Assembly: GCA_022567155.1 (NCBI GenBank)
Contig: JADFHN010000011.1
Location: 1-64,000, forward strand
Reading direction: 5' to 3'
Length of the DNA: 64,000 nucleotides
From: Bacteroidota bacterium
GTDB taxonomy: Bacteria > Bacteroidota > Bacteroidia > Cytophagales > Cyclobacteriaceae
Numbering within the stretch: position 1 is the stretch's first letter; each line of letters opens with the position of its first letter. Under the pieces are notes generated by a model. The model saw only the letters and a program-made list of their open reading frames with translations, was not told where the DNA came from and made no database searches. Made by a program: the position numbers and the translations under genes. Shown piece after piece: positions 45,000 through 53,882 of the stretch.

Positions 45000-47672
45000 A
45001 TGAGGAGCCTGATTTTTATATTATTATTAACCATAACCAGTTCTGTGCTCTTTGCCCAGATCAGAAATAGCAGAACGTTCTCAGAAAAAATTACAGAAAT
45101 TAGTTATGCCCAACCCCGTGAATATGAGATCGGAGGCATCCGGGTAGTAGGACGTAAAATACTCGATCCCAATACACTAATATCGCTTACCGGATTAAAA
45201 GTGGGCGACCGCATAAGTGTTCCCGGCCAGGAAATCAGCGATGCAATCAAAAAACTCTGGAAACACGGGCTGGTGGACAACTTGTCTGTTTATCAGGAAA
45301 AGATAGAAGACGGAAAAATTTATCTTATAATCGAATTAATCGAAAGGCCACGATTACGGAAATTTACATTTTCAGGTCTCAATAAAACGGCTGAAAACGA
45401 AATAGGCGAAAGCATAAGCCTGTACCGGGGAAAAATTCTTACAGAGGCAATCATCAAAAATACTCAGCTTACCGTAAAAAAATATTTTAAAGAAAAAGGA
45501 TATTTATATACCGACGTCAAAATAATCCAGATAATGGATACGGTTTTGCAAAACCACGTGATCGTTCATGTTGACGTGGACAAGAAGTCTAAAGTAAAAA
45601 TTTATGAAATTCAAATTTCAGGAAGTAAGGAAGTACCTGACAGTAAACTGAAGAAAAAACTGAAGAAAACAGGTGAAATGGTACGATTTACCCTGTTTAA
45701 TGAACTGGCCAATCAGGTGTTCACACTTACACCCAAAAAGTTTGGCGAGTTTTTCGATTCCACACGTAACGTATCCGGCAGGGATATGAAAGCATTTCTG
45801 CAACGTACGGTAAAACTTAACATTTTTAAAGGATCGAAGTATGTAAAATCCCAGCTTGAAGAAGATAAGAAAAACCTCATTAATTACTATAACAGTAAAG
45901 GATACCGCGACGCCCGGATTATCTCCGATACCATCATCAAACGCGATGAGAGTACCCTGATTCTGAGGATAAATGTGGAAGAAGGCCATAAGTACTATTT
46001 CAGAAACATACTATGGACAGGCAACTATGTGTACAAAGACGCAACACTCAGCAAGGCGCTTGGAATAAAGAAAGGCGATATATACAACCAGGAATTGCTG
46101 GATAAAAAGCTGAATTTCAATCCGCAGGGAACAGATATTTCAGGGTTGTATCTCGACAATGGTTACCTGTTTTTCAGGATCGACCCGATTGAGTGGGTTG
46201 ACGGGGATTCTATTGATATTGAAATGAGAATTTTTGAAGGATCTCAGGCTACTGTGCGAAAAGTGATCATAAACGGCAATGACCGCACCAGTGACCATGT
46301 GATATTGAGGGAGTTACGAACTTTACCAGGGCAAAAATTCAGCAGACAAAACCTGATCCGTGATAATCAGCAACTGGCTCAGATGGGATACTTCGATCCT
46401 GAACAAATCGATATCAAGCCCGTACCGAACCCGCAGGATGGTACGGTGGATATGATTTATAACCTGGTGGAAAGGCCGAGCGACCAGGTTGAGCTTTCAG
46501 GTGGATGGGGCGGTTTTTACGGGTTTGTGGGTACCCTTGGACTGAGTTTTAACAACTTTTCGTTACGTAACATACCTCATTTTGATAAATGGAGACCGCT
46601 ACCCGTCGGTGACGGCCAGAGATTTTCGATCAGAATGCAGGCTAACGGCAGAGCATTTCAAAATTATTCGCTTACATTTGTCGAGCCCTGGTTTGGAGGT
46701 AAAAAACCCAATTCTTTTTCAATCAGCCTGAATCATTCTCTGCAACGTGATATTAATCCCTTTACGAGAGAAACACGCGGTACATTAACAGTTGACGCCA
46801 TCACCATAGGTTTTGGTAAAAGACTTAACTGGCCCGATAATTATTTTACCCTTAATGAATCGGTGTCCTTTACCATATATGGATTTCAAAACTGGACATT
46901 TAATGCGCTTGGTTTTCCTGACGGCAATTCACGAAGCATTACATTTAATACCACAATCGCCCGGAACAGTGTGGATAACCCCATGTATCCCAAGTCGGGA
47001 TCGCTCGTACAGCTTTCACTTATACTGACACCCCCGTATTCACTCTGGAATAACCTGGATTATAGTGCAGCCACAAACTCGGAGCGGTTTGAATTCGTCG
47101 AATATCACAAATGGATGCTAGACTTAAAACACTATTTATCCATTGTGGGAAAATTGGTGCTTGAGTCACGGGCGCATTTCGGGTTTATTGGCGCTTACAG
47201 TGCACAGGCGCCTGTGGGTCCGTTTGAACGCTTCTTCCTTGGAGGTTCCGGATTGGCGGGAGGTATCAATTCCTGGTTGCTGGGTACGGATGTAATTGGA
47301 CTGCGCGGATATGATGATAATGTATTGACGCCCCCCAATTACAAACTCAAACCCACCCCGATCACCCAAGGCGTAATAGAAGGAGGAACGATCTACAATA
47401 AATTCTCCTTCGAACTCCGGTATCCGATCACTTCCGGCCAGGCTGCAACCATTTATGTGCTTGGATTTGCTGAAGCCGGAAACAACTGGAACAATTGGGC
47501 ATACTTCGATCCGTTCAATTTGTACCGGTCTGCCGGTATCGGCGCCCGCATTTTTATGCCTGCGTTCGGACTTATCGGGATAAACTGGGCCTACGGGTTT
47601 GATACCGTACCAGGAAGAAATGTTATCAGTGGTTCACAATTCCATTTTACCATCGGCCAACAGCTTAGATAA
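45000..47672 (+). CDS. bamA: Outer membrane protein assembly factor BamA
   Basis: BamA is the essential beta-barrel insertase of the outer membrane. The 890-residue protein has a signal peptide (about 1-20), five POTRA domains (e.g. IGGIRVVGRKILDPNTLI, LSKALGIKKGDIYN, RKVIINGNDRTSDHVI), then the 16-strand barrel with SGGWGGFYGFVGTLGLSFNN, NSVDNPMYPKSGSLVQ and the lid-loop VIGLRGYDDN, a variant of VRGF/Y. The C-terminus is FHFTIGQQLR. Its stop overlaps the first skp gene by one base (TAATG). Confidence 0.97.
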   Translation: MRSLIFILLLTITSSVLFAQIRNSRTFSEKITEISYAQPREYEIGGIRVVGRKILDPNTLISLTGLKVGDRISVPGQEISDAIKKLWKHGLVDNLSVYQEKIEDGKIYLIIELIERPRLRKFTFSGLNKTAENEIGESISLYRGKILTEAIIKNTQLTVKKYFKEKGYLYTDVKIIQIMDTVLQNHVIVHVDVDKKSKVKIYEIQISGSKEVPDSKLKKKLKKTGEMVRFTLFNELANQVFTLTPKKFGEFFDSTRNVSGRDMKAFLQRTVKLNIFKGSKYVKSQLEEDKKNLINYYNSKGYRDARIISDTIIKRDESTLILRINVEEGHKYYFRNILWTGNYVYKDATLSKALGIKKGDIYNQELLDKKLNFNPQGTDISGLYLDNGYLFFRIDPIEWVDGDSIDIEMRIFEGSQATVRKVIINGNDRTSDHVILRELRTLPGQKFSRQNLIRDNQQLAQMGYFDPEQIDIKPVPNPQDGTVDMIYNLVERPSDQVELSGGWGGFYGFVGTLGLSFNNFSLRNIPHFDKWRPLPVGDGQRFSIRMQANGRAFQNYSLTFVEPWFGGKKPNSFSISLNHSLQRDINPFTRETRGTLTVDAITIGFGKRLNWPDNYFTLNESVSFTIYGFQNWTFNALGFPDGNSRSITFNTTIARNSVDNPMYPKSGSLVQLSLILTPPYSLWNNLDYSAATNSERFEFVEYHKWMLDLKHYLSIVGKLVLESRAHFGFIGAYSAQAPVGPFERFFLGGSGLAGGINSWLLGTDVIGLRGYDDNVLTPPNYKLKPTPITQGVIEGGTIYNKFSFELRYPITSGQAATIYVLGFAEAGNNWNNWAYFDPFNLYRSAGIGARIFMPAFGLIGINWAYGFDTVPGRNVISGSQFHFTIGQQLR

Positions 47673-48205
47673 TGAATTTTACATTTTTGGTATCTTTTTT
47701 GTATGTAATAATTTGTTACCCGTCTTTTGCACAAAAATTTGGTTATGTGGATACAGATTATATTCTCAGCCGCATGCCAGAATATAAGGAAGCACAGGCG
47801 GAAATTGACAAATTGTCAGTAGCCTGGGTGCAAGAGATTGAGGAAATGAATAAGGAGATAAACGCCATGTACAGCGAACTTCAGGCGGAGGAAGTTCTTC
47901 TAACGAAGGACATGAAAGATGAAAGGTATAAGGCAATACGCAAGATGGAAAATGAAGTAAAGGAATATCAAAAGAAGATATTTGGATTTGACGGCCTTTT
48001 CTTCCTTAAAAAGAAAGAATTGATAAAGCCGGTTCAGGATAAAGTTTTTGAATCTGTTGAAAAAGTTTGCAAGGAACACCGGCTTGCCATTTTGTTTGAT
48101 AAAGCAAGCGAATTAATAATGATATACACCGATCCTATACATGATTATACGGATTATGTATTGGATGAATTAGATTTAGGCGATCCAAACGATAAAATCA
48201 ATTAA
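47672..48205 (+). CDS. OmpH/Skp family periplasmic chaperone, copy 1
   Basis: A 177-residue periplasmic chaperone that carries unfolded outer-membrane proteins to BamA. It has a signal peptide ending near YPSFAQ, then GYVDTDYILSRMPEYKEAQ, a long charged coiled-coil (about 45-120) and the C-terminal LAILFDKASELIMIYTDP. The one-base overlap with bamA means coupled translation. A second homologue follows 38 bp later. Confidence 0.93.
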   Translation: MNFTFLVSFLYVIICYPSFAQKFGYVDTDYILSRMPEYKEAQAEIDKLSVAWVQEIEEMNKEINAMYSELQAEEVLLTKDMKDERYKAIRKMENEVKEYQKKIFGFDGLFFLKKKELIKPVQDKVFESVEKVCKEHRLAILFDKASELIMIYTDPIHDYTDYVLDELDLGDPNDKIN

Positions 48206-48243
48206 GTAAAAACAATTACGATTAAATGTTAAAGTAAGAAACA

Positions 48244-48777
48244 ATGAAGAAAATAGTACCAGGTATGTTCGTTATCGCAATAATGATGGTCGGCATTAAT
48301 GTTGCGAAAGCACAGCAAAAGATCGGGCATGTGGATATACAGTATGTATTGACAACCCTGCCGGAGTACAAGGAAGTGGAATCCCAGCTTAAAACGCTTG
48401 AAACACAGCTTACAAAGCAAATGCAGGCTAAAACGCAGGAATTTCAGGAAAAGTTAAAGGAATATCAGCAAACAAATCAGAATATGGCAGAAGTTGTACG
48501 TTTGGATAAAGAAAAAGAACTCACTCAACTTCAAGAAAGTTATGCGGAGTTTAACCAAAACGCTCAGACTTCACTGCAACAGAAAACCACTGAATTACTT
48601 AATCCATTGTACAAAAAAATTGGTGATGCCATTGAACTTGTGGCACAGGAAAACGGATATTCACATATTCTGAATGTAGGTGTGGCCCAACTTGATATCG
48701 TCATTTACGGCGACGAAAAATATGATGTTTCTAATCTGGTATTGAAAAAACTGGGCATCAACCCTCCGGCTAATTAG
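48244..48777 (+). CDS. OmpH/Skp family periplasmic chaperone, copy 2
   Basis: A 177-residue Skp-like protein with a signal peptide ending NVAKAQQ, IGHVDIQYVLTTLPEYKEVE, a coiled-coil rich in K/Q/E (about 45-120), and the C-terminal EIAQ-type region with YSHILNVGVAQLDIVIYG. Compared with copy 1 it is more glutamine-rich and shares the same PEYKE motif. Tandem skp genes after bamA are standard in the phylum. It is the last gene of the cluster and is followed by a 500-bp non-coding region. Confidence 0.93.
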   Translation: MKKIVPGMFVIAIMMVGINVAKAQQKIGHVDIQYVLTTLPEYKEVESQLKTLETQLTKQMQAKTQEFQEKLKEYQQTNQNMAEVVRLDKEKELTQLQESYAEFNQNAQTSLQQKTTELLNPLYKKIGDAIELVAQENGYSHILNVGVAQLDIVIYGDEKYDVSNLVLKKLGINPPAN

Positions 48778-49281
48778 ATTCTGAAAAGATAACTGATTTC
48801 GGGAGTGGCAGAACGTATGCAAAGCCCGGAATCCATACAAGTAGATCGGACGATCCTGGTGTGATCTTCCTGCGAAACAAATAAACTTTATAAAAGGGGC
48901 TGTCTCAAAAGAAGTGCCGTCATTCTGAACAAAGTGCCCGCCTGCCACGGGATTGCCACGAGCAACGGTGGGAAGGAAGAATCCCCATTTTCAGCGCGTG
49001 TTAGTAGATGGAGATTCCTGCAATCTGGTCAGGCAGGCTACTAACGACTAAATATCCTAATATGCTGATTGGCAACTAACTCTAAGTCCCCTCCGACGCC
49101 GTGCCTGCCAGCCAGGCCATTGCCGTCAGGCTAAGGATAGAAGTGCCAGAGGTGAAGTAAATTCGAGTTTGCAGTAGATTTCTGCTGGCAATTCTGGGTT
49201 TATAGAGCTGAGTGGTAATATCTCTTTTAATGGCGATTGCTTCATACAGGATTAAACTATTGCCACAGAGCCAAAAAAGTG
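48778..49281. other. 500-bp intergenic region with a transposon-like end
   Basis: No gene. GGGGCTGTCTCAAAAG starts at 48896 and resembles the terminal sequence of insertion elements in this phylum, but no matching inverted end or transposase is present. A GC-rich module (CGCCTGCC, GGGATTGCCAC, ACGGTGG; about 48936-48975) is shared with 52335-52370. A second GC-rich block lies at about 49088-49130. Confidence 0.5.
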
Positions 49282-49584
49282 CTACCCGACCTTTTCAAGC
49301 AGTGTCCGGAATGCAACATGCTTGTTCCGGTACCGTTCCAGATGTTCCTTCACCAGCGCAGGGGCAAAGTCATTCAGATACTGCTCCACCTTTTCCATCG
49401 AATCCGAAATATACTGGATCGAATAGGAGGCTCCTTCTCCCTCTTGCGACAACACTTTGTACATATCGTACCGTTGAAACATGCCTGTTGCCATCACTTT
49501 CGGGATATGGACCTTTTTCATCCATTCCAGCCACTCCTGCTCTGCGTCAGAATCAATACCCACAGTTACGTTGTAGAGAATCAC
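49282..49584 (-). CDS. DUF4286 family protein
   Basis: A 100-residue cytosolic ferredoxin-like protein. Characteristic of DUF4286 are MILYNVTVGID at the N-terminus, EWLEWMKKVHIPKVMATGMF, the YSIQYISDSMEKVEQYL segment, and the tail HVAFRTLLEKVG. It lies downstream of the Spy-like genes on the minus strand. Function is unknown. Confidence 0.78.
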   Translation of the reverse strand: MILYNVTVGIDSDAEQEWLEWMKKVHIPKVMATGMFQRYDMYKVLSQEGEGASYSIQYISDSMEKVEQYLNDFAPALVKEHLERYRNKHVAFRTLLEKVG

Positions 49585-49648
49585 TTTATGGTTTGTTTCC
49601 CGGCACCAAACTATACCAAAGATATAATATTTTACTGCGATTGAGCTT

Positions 49649-49984
49649 TTAATTTGCTCTTAGCTGGCGCATGCGGTCGCATTGTTCCTTCTTCATCTTT
49701 TCGTACTCCCTCCAGTGATCAGCGGTGAGAATCTCTTTGAGTTTATTATCACGGGCCTCATTGATGGGCGCTATTTTCAATCGCATAGCCTGTCTGTCTC
49801 CTGCAGCCGATTCAAATACCTTAGCTATTCTTTCAAAAGCCTCCGGAATAATGGCTTCCACTTGCTTCATCTGATTGCAAATAAGTTTCAGCAGCTCTTT
49901 CATTGCATCCGAAGTACTTTTTGCTTGTGCCTTTGCATCAAACTGCCTTCTTACACCGGGGCCCTGCTGCCCGTAGGCAATCAT
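49649..49984 (-). CDS. Spy-like periplasmic protein with a damaged 5' end
   Basis: A 111-residue helical protein (KELLKLICNQMKQVEAIIPEAFERIAKVF, INEARDNKLKEILTADHWREYEKMKKEQ) of the LTxxQ/Spy style. The open frame starts MIAYGQQGPG, which looks like the end of a signal peptide but has no hydrophobic core. Upstream, an ATG at about 50071 is in the same frame but is followed by stops, and another frame there encodes a hydrophobic stretch (VLLILIPVAA). The 5' end therefore looks frameshifted or decayed. The gene may be a pseudogene or use an unseen start. Confidence 0.6.
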   Translation of the reverse strand: MIAYGQQGPGVRRQFDAKAQAKSTSDAMKELLKLICNQMKQVEAIIPEAFERIAKVFESAAGDRQAMRLKIAPINEARDNKLKEILTADHWREYEKMKKEQCDRMRQLRAN

Positions 49985-50086
49985 TGCCTGGCTGCAGCAA
50001 GTGGTCTGATCTCAAAAAAATAATGTGCTGCTACGGGAATTAAAATCAATAAAACCAGATGAAGTTTTTCATGATTTTTTCAAAGT

Positions 50087-50121
50087 AAAAGGAACCCGGC
50101 ACGTTGATAACGCACCGGGCT
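50087..50121 (-). terminator. Terminator after the Spy-like gene at 50169
   Basis: On the minus strand CCCGGTGCGTT pairs with AACGTGCCGGG (two G-T wobbles, 3-base loop) and is followed by TTCCTTTT. It lies about 48 bp after the Spy stop. Confidence 0.65.
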
Positions 50122-50168
50122 CATCATCCTGGTATAACCTAACTTAATCCTACCCTTAACCTGTATGA

Positions 50169-50693
50169 TCAGTTCTGTGATTGCCTTCCATGAAAAAACG
50201 GTCTGTCTCCATTCCTGCCGCCTCTGCAGTTGCCCTTCATGAAATTTCTTCTTCCAAACCGATCTCCTCTGCCGGCTCTGCTGTCGAATACGATACGTTG
50301 TTCATCAGTAAGCAATTTTCGCACTTCCTGATGATTTGCCACCATTTTCTTTTTCAGGCTTGCCTGCAGTCTGGAATTGTCGTCAATCAGTTTATCAATG
50401 GCTTTCATATCCACCGGATCAGTGGTTGAAAGCGTCTTCAATTTAGCCCGGTTTTCTGCTATCTGGTTGCGTATGGGCAACGCTTCTTTCATCATTCCAA
50501 GGCGCAATTCCTTTATCTTCTCCTTTTGCTCATCGGTAAGATCCGGAAGAACCTGCATCATCATTTCGCCCCTGTTGAAATGCCGTGGCCGGTCATTTAT
50601 ATCAGGGCCCTGCCGTTGTGCAAATGCAAACACTACCATTACAGGCGTAAGCGCCAATAACACAATTGCTAATTTTTTTACTGTCTTGTTCAT
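50169..50693 (-). CDS. Spy/CpxP-like periplasmic protein
   Basis: A 174-residue exported protein with a signal peptide (about 1-26, ending VFAFAQ), then two LTxxQ-like motifs LTDEQKEKIKELRL and LTDEQRIVFDS separated by a long helical region. The C-terminus is a glycine/arginine-rich tail (SRAGRGDRFGRRNF, GNCRGGRNGDR). Spy/CpxP proteins chaperone proteins or sense metal and envelope stress in the periplasm. It is 45 bp after a membrane-anchored paralogue on the same strand and ends with an intrinsic terminator. Confidence 0.85.
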   Translation of the reverse strand: MNKTVKKLAIVLLALTPVMVVFAFAQRQGPDINDRPRHFNRGEMMMQVLPDLTDEQKEKIKELRLGMMKEALPIRNQIAENRAKLKTLSTTDPVDMKAIDKLIDDNSRLQASLKKKMVANHQEVRKLLTDEQRIVFDSRAGRGDRFGRRNFMKGNCRGGRNGDRPFFHGRQSQN

Positions 50694-50737
50694 AATTCTG
50701 AAATTTAAAAGTTACCTAATTAGTTTTCGTTTTATCG

Positions 50738-51280
50738 TTAAAAAGCCGGTTTAATTATATTCAATGGCGGTCCGCTACGTCTTCCAAACCCTTTTCCTCT
50801 AAGCCTGTGACTTTTCATCATTTCAAGATAAATCTCAAGCTGATCCTGGTCCATTATTTTTCTCATTCCAAGATTCAGGTTTACAATCTGTTGCCGAATT
50901 TCGGCATCGGTCCGGATGATCTCAGCGTTTATTCCTTCGATTTTTTCCATGTCGAGTTGCCGTTCAGTAAGTGCCTTGTTGAGTTTATCCCTGCTCTCTG
51001 ACATCTTCCTATACAAACCCATCATCCGGGTTCTGTTTTCTTCCCTGATAGATGTAAAATGCATTGATTGTTCAGGTGTAAGGTTAAGCGGTTCAATAAA
51101 ACGCTTTTCGAAATCACCCCTTGCCCTGCTACCTCTAAAATCAGGTCTTTCGAAACGGGATATTTGTCCTTTTTTGAAAAACCTGGTGTTGGCTGCGATC
51201 GTTACAAGCGCTGAAATGTTCACAATAATGAGTATGATCAGGCCAATGGCCCATAACCTGCCGCTTTTATTACTTTTCAT
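50738..51280 (-). CDS. Membrane-anchored Spy-like (periplasmic metal-sensor type) protein
   Basis: A 180-residue protein with one N-terminal membrane helix (about 9-28), an Arg/Gly stretch (RFERPDFRGSRARGD), and a helical LTPEQ domain (NLTPEQSMHFTSIREENRTRMM, then LTERQLDMEKIEG). It resembles the heavy-metal-sensor class that serves as an envelope-stress partner in Bacteroidetes. It overlaps the anti-sigma-like gene by 11 bases upstream and precedes the secreted Spy-like gene. No metal-binding motif is evident. Confidence 0.8.
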   Translation of the reverse strand: MKSNKSGRLWAIGLIILIIVNISALVTIAANTRFFKKGQISRFERPDFRGSRARGDFEKRFIEPLNLTPEQSMHFTSIREENRTRMMGLYRKMSESRDKLNKALTERQLDMEKIEGINAEIIRTDAEIRQQIVNLNLGMRKIMDQDQLEIYLEMMKSHRLRGKGFGRRSGPPLNIIKPAF

Positions 51281-51701
51281 TGCTTTCTAAATTCATTCCT
51301 AATAAAAATGTATCATCCGGTTCATAATCGCTGATCATGAATTCATCCGTAAAAGATTCAGCCTCTGACACCGGGACATAATCCACCTGGTTTCCGAGCA
51401 ACACGCCAAATACTATTGCAAAAGAAGCCAGTACGGCATACGGCGCCCATTGCACTTTTTCAAACACCGGTTTGGGCTGCTTTCTTTCCTCCATCCTGTT
51501 TTTCAGCTTGGCCAGAAAGAACGGATTTTCAGGAATACCGGAGCTGTTAAAAACGTCAGCATAATCAGTGCGGTATTCCAGGTAGGCTCTGTTTACAGAC
51601 GGATACAGTTTCAACTGCATTTCGAGTTCGGCTTTGCGTATGCTACCGGTTTCACTGTTGATCAGTTCCTTAATGATTTCTCTGGCTTTGTTTTGACTCA
51701 T
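51270..51701 (-). CDS. Anti-sigma-factor-like membrane protein
   Basis: A 143-residue protein with a cytoplasmic N-terminal region (INSETGSIRKAELEMQLKLYPSVNRAYLEYRTDYADVF) and one membrane helix (about residues 87-108, VQWAPYAVLASFAIVFGVLLGN), followed by a short acidic outer part. Its position just before membrane-anchored and secreted Spy-like genes is typical of ECF-sigma regulons, where an anti-sigma follows the sigma gene. Here no sigma gene lies upstream: the next kilobase has no gene. The anti-sigma label rests on layout, not on a conserved motif. Confidence 0.6.
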   Translation of the reverse strand: MSQNKAREIIKELINSETGSIRKAELEMQLKLYPSVNRAYLEYRTDYADVFNSSGIPENPFFLAKLKNRMEERKQPKPVFEKVQWAPYAVLASFAIVFGVLLGNQVDYVPVSEAESFTDEFMISDYEPDDTFLLGMNLESNEK

Positions 51702-51997
51702 TTTTGTTACGTCTCTTGGTCTTTAGACACACGTTCATTTTAAAACTTGCGCTTTAATGAAATACTTTTTTACGTTTATTGAATGTGGTGTTTATATTTT
51801 CGGGACAGAGCGAAAAGTAGTTATTGGCACAAGTCAGGCTTACGCTTTTGCCAGCGCTAAGCGCCAGGGGTTTAGTCATGGCATGACTGTTCAACTAAAC
51901 TATCTCTCAGTGTGTTAGCAGAGTCTCAATATAAAAAGATGCAATTCGTGAGATCCCTGAGATCCCTCGGCCACAGTGCTTCCTCTGAAATTTTCCA

Positions 51998-52067
51998 ATA
52001 TTTATATCTAAATATATCCATAAATATTCATAAATATCTATATATATCTATATATATCTAAATAAAA
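51998..52067. repeat. AT-rich ATAAATATCC-type cluster
   Basis: ATCCATAAATATTCATAAATATC followed by two ATATATATCT units. Related to the cluster at 26080-26132; both lie beside REP-like words. Confidence 0.5.
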
Positions 52068-52322
52068 ACTTTTTTCTGCTCATTTTACCTGGTATGAAGT
52101 CATTTTACTGGTTGCAGAACGACCTAAATCTGGCGCGGAAGTTACCTGACCGTTCGGCAAGTGGGCTTCCGTGCCCTCTTCTTCTTTTTCTTCTTAAGAA
52201 ATACTTCTTATGTTTCCTCTTACATGGAGCATTTATCCGAAATGTGGTCACTTGATGAGATGAAGCAAGTCTGCTCGCCGTACAAAGTACTTTGGAATAC
52301 TCACCGGAGGTCGGGTAGTCGG

Positions 52323-52398
52323 GAAATCAAGCCTGCCTGCCTTGGGATTGCCACACGCTACGGCTGGCAGGGCTGTGAAAATTTGACCTGAGATTCAC
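52323..52398. repeat. Dispersed intergenic repeat, short copy
   Basis: Starts GAAATCAAGCCTGCCTGCC and ends GAAAATTTGACCTGAGATTCAC-like (52377-52398). The ends match the 7201-7367 repeat; the interior is a GC-rich module also seen around 48936. Confidence 0.6.
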
Positions 52399-52689
52399 CT
52401 CATTCCATTAAAAATTATGAAACTCGTTTCGCTCAGACATCATAAATTTTGGCCAATTCGCTCACTGAATCTCCGGATCTCTTACGCTAAAGCCGATAGC
52501 TATTGGCTTCGGCGACAGCGTGCGGTCAAATTTTTTAGACTGTTGTTTTTGAGCAATATATATTGAAAGTTTCAGGACGGAATGATGCGTTTCATTTTAA
52601 AGAGAGTAACATTCATTAGATTCTCTGGTCGCTACGTTCCCTCTGAAAAGGGGTTATATTTATGATAGATTTTATTTGTATAAACATTT

Positions 52690-53769
52690 TTAGTTTTTGT
52701 AGATAAAAATTTCAGGTTTCCCTTTTTCTTTTATGAATCCGCGGTACATCCCTTCCGAATTAAATGTCATCGTAATATTGCCTTTGCGGTCAAGGCCCAC
52801 AACCCCGCCTGATCCGCCTGCCTGAGCAAGTTTTTCCATGACTACCGCCTTTGCTGCATCATCCAGGCTTTTGCCGGCATACTTCATTTGTGCGGAAATA
52901 TCATATGCCACCACATTTCTGATAAAATACTCGCCGTGGCCGGTTGAAGAGATGCCACATGTTGCATTTTCAGCAAATGTGCCCGCCCCTATGATGGGTG
53001 AATCTCCCACGCGACCAAATTTTTTGTTGGTCATACCGCCCGTGGAAGTGCCTGCTGCAATATTACCATACCGATCCAGTGCCACGGCACCCACGGTGCC
53101 AAATTTTTTATCCGGGAAGTCCGGCTCGCGGCCGGTTTTATTTGTACTCGTGCTTTTATCTGCGGCTTCTTTTTCTTTAATTTTCATAAGCTGTTCGTAT
53201 CTGCGCTGGGTGAAAAAATATTCGGGATCAGCCATTTCCAGACCTCGCATGCGGGCAAACTCTTCTGCACCACTTCCTGTCATCATTACATAGGGTGAAT
53301 GCGTCATTACCTCATAGGCTGCCGCAATCGGACTTTTAATCGTTTTTACACCGGCCACCGCTCCTGCCATTCCACTGCTGCCATCCATGATGGAGGCGTC
53401 AAGTTCATTGATACCTTCACTGGTGAATACCGCCCCTTTCCCGGAGTTAAACAAAGGGGATTCCTCCATTACCTGAATGGTGCCGATAACGGCCTCTACA
53501 CTCGTTCCACCCTTTTCAAGAATGGCATAACCGGTGTTTAACGCTTCTGTAAGCTTCTCATAATAAGCCTGTTCCGTCTCCGATGTCATATTTTCTTTTT
53601 TGATGGTGCCTGCTCCTCCTTGTATCACCAGCGTGATGGTGCCAGTATCTTCGATGGTATTATTTTCCTGCATGGATTCACTATGATCAGTTGGAGAATT
53701 ATTACAACCAGACACAACAGTCAGGGCTGCAACAATGTAGTAATGCAATACACTCATGATGATTTTCAT
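52690..53769 (-). CDS. Isoaspartyl peptidase/L-asparaginase (Ntn-hydrolase) lipoprotein
   Basis: A 359-residue N-terminal-nucleophile hydrolase that matures by self-cleavage and removes isoaspartyl residues or hydrolyses asparagine. The lipobox VVSGC places the cysteine at about residue 22, followed by a linker. The core has VIQGGAGTI, FNSGKGAVF, LDASIMDG, then the cleavage site KKFGTVGAVALD, where the threonine becomes nucleophile, and GNIAAGTSTGG. C-terminal blocks TGHGEYFIR and GSGGVVGLD fit. The periplasmic location suggests peptide scavenging. Upstream is the divergent DksA-like gene. Confidence 0.93.
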   Translation of the reverse strand: MKIIMSVLHYYIVAALTVVSGCNNSPTDHSESMQENNTIEDTGTITLVIQGGAGTIKKENMTSETEQAYYEKLTEALNTGYAILEKGGTSVEAVIGTIQVMEESPLFNSGKGAVFTSEGINELDASIMDGSSGMAGAVAGVKTIKSPIAAAYEVMTHSPYVMMTGSGAEEFARMRGLEMADPEYFFTQRRYEQLMKIKEKEAADKSTSTNKTGREPDFPDKKFGTVGAVALDRYGNIAAGTSTGGMTNKKFGRVGDSPIIGAGTFAENATCGISSTGHGEYFIRNVVAYDISAQMKYAGKSLDDAAKAVVMEKLAQAGGSGGVVGLDRKGNITMTFNSEGMYRGFIKEKGKPEIFIYKN

Positions 53770-53848
53770 TATAAGTTTTTGCTTCGAAAGTTAAAAAAAA
53801 TTGTGTGGGAAAAACGATTCATAAGTTTTTATTTTAACATGCTTACTA

Positions 53849-53857
53849 TAATTTTGC
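53849..53857 (+). promoter_or_regulatory. -7 box upstream of the DksA-like gene
   Basis: TAATTTTGC matches TAnnTTTG. It is 26 bp before the ATG at 53883. Confidence 0.55.
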
Positions 53858-53882
53858 ACTTCCTAAACTAAAAGTGGTAATT

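Larger units (their letters stand above)
51702..52689. other. Kilobase without a gene, rich in repeats
   Basis: No convincing gene; the open frame at 52161-52391 has no family look. Contents: hairpin arms around AGTCATGGCATGACT (about 51876-51890), REP-like words near 51950-52010, an AT-rich cluster at 51998-52067, the short dispersed repeat at 52323-52398, and another REP-like end near 52611-52655. This is where a sigma factor gene would be expected. Confidence 0.55.

Noticed and set aside
48896-48912. GGGGCTGTCTCAAAAG as evidence of an intact insertion sequence
   Set aside because: No transposase and no inverted partner are found in the window, so it is at best a remnant.
49212-49652. Plus-strand open frames of up to 146 codons opposite DUF4286
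   Set aside because: They mirror the DUF4286 gene and are rich in Pro/Ser/Leu as expected for antisense frames.
52161-52391. A 76-codon plus-strand open frame in the long intergenic region
   Set aside because: It overlaps the dispersed repeat, has a phenylalanine and serine-heavy composition with no family look, and has no promoter or coupling to neighbours.
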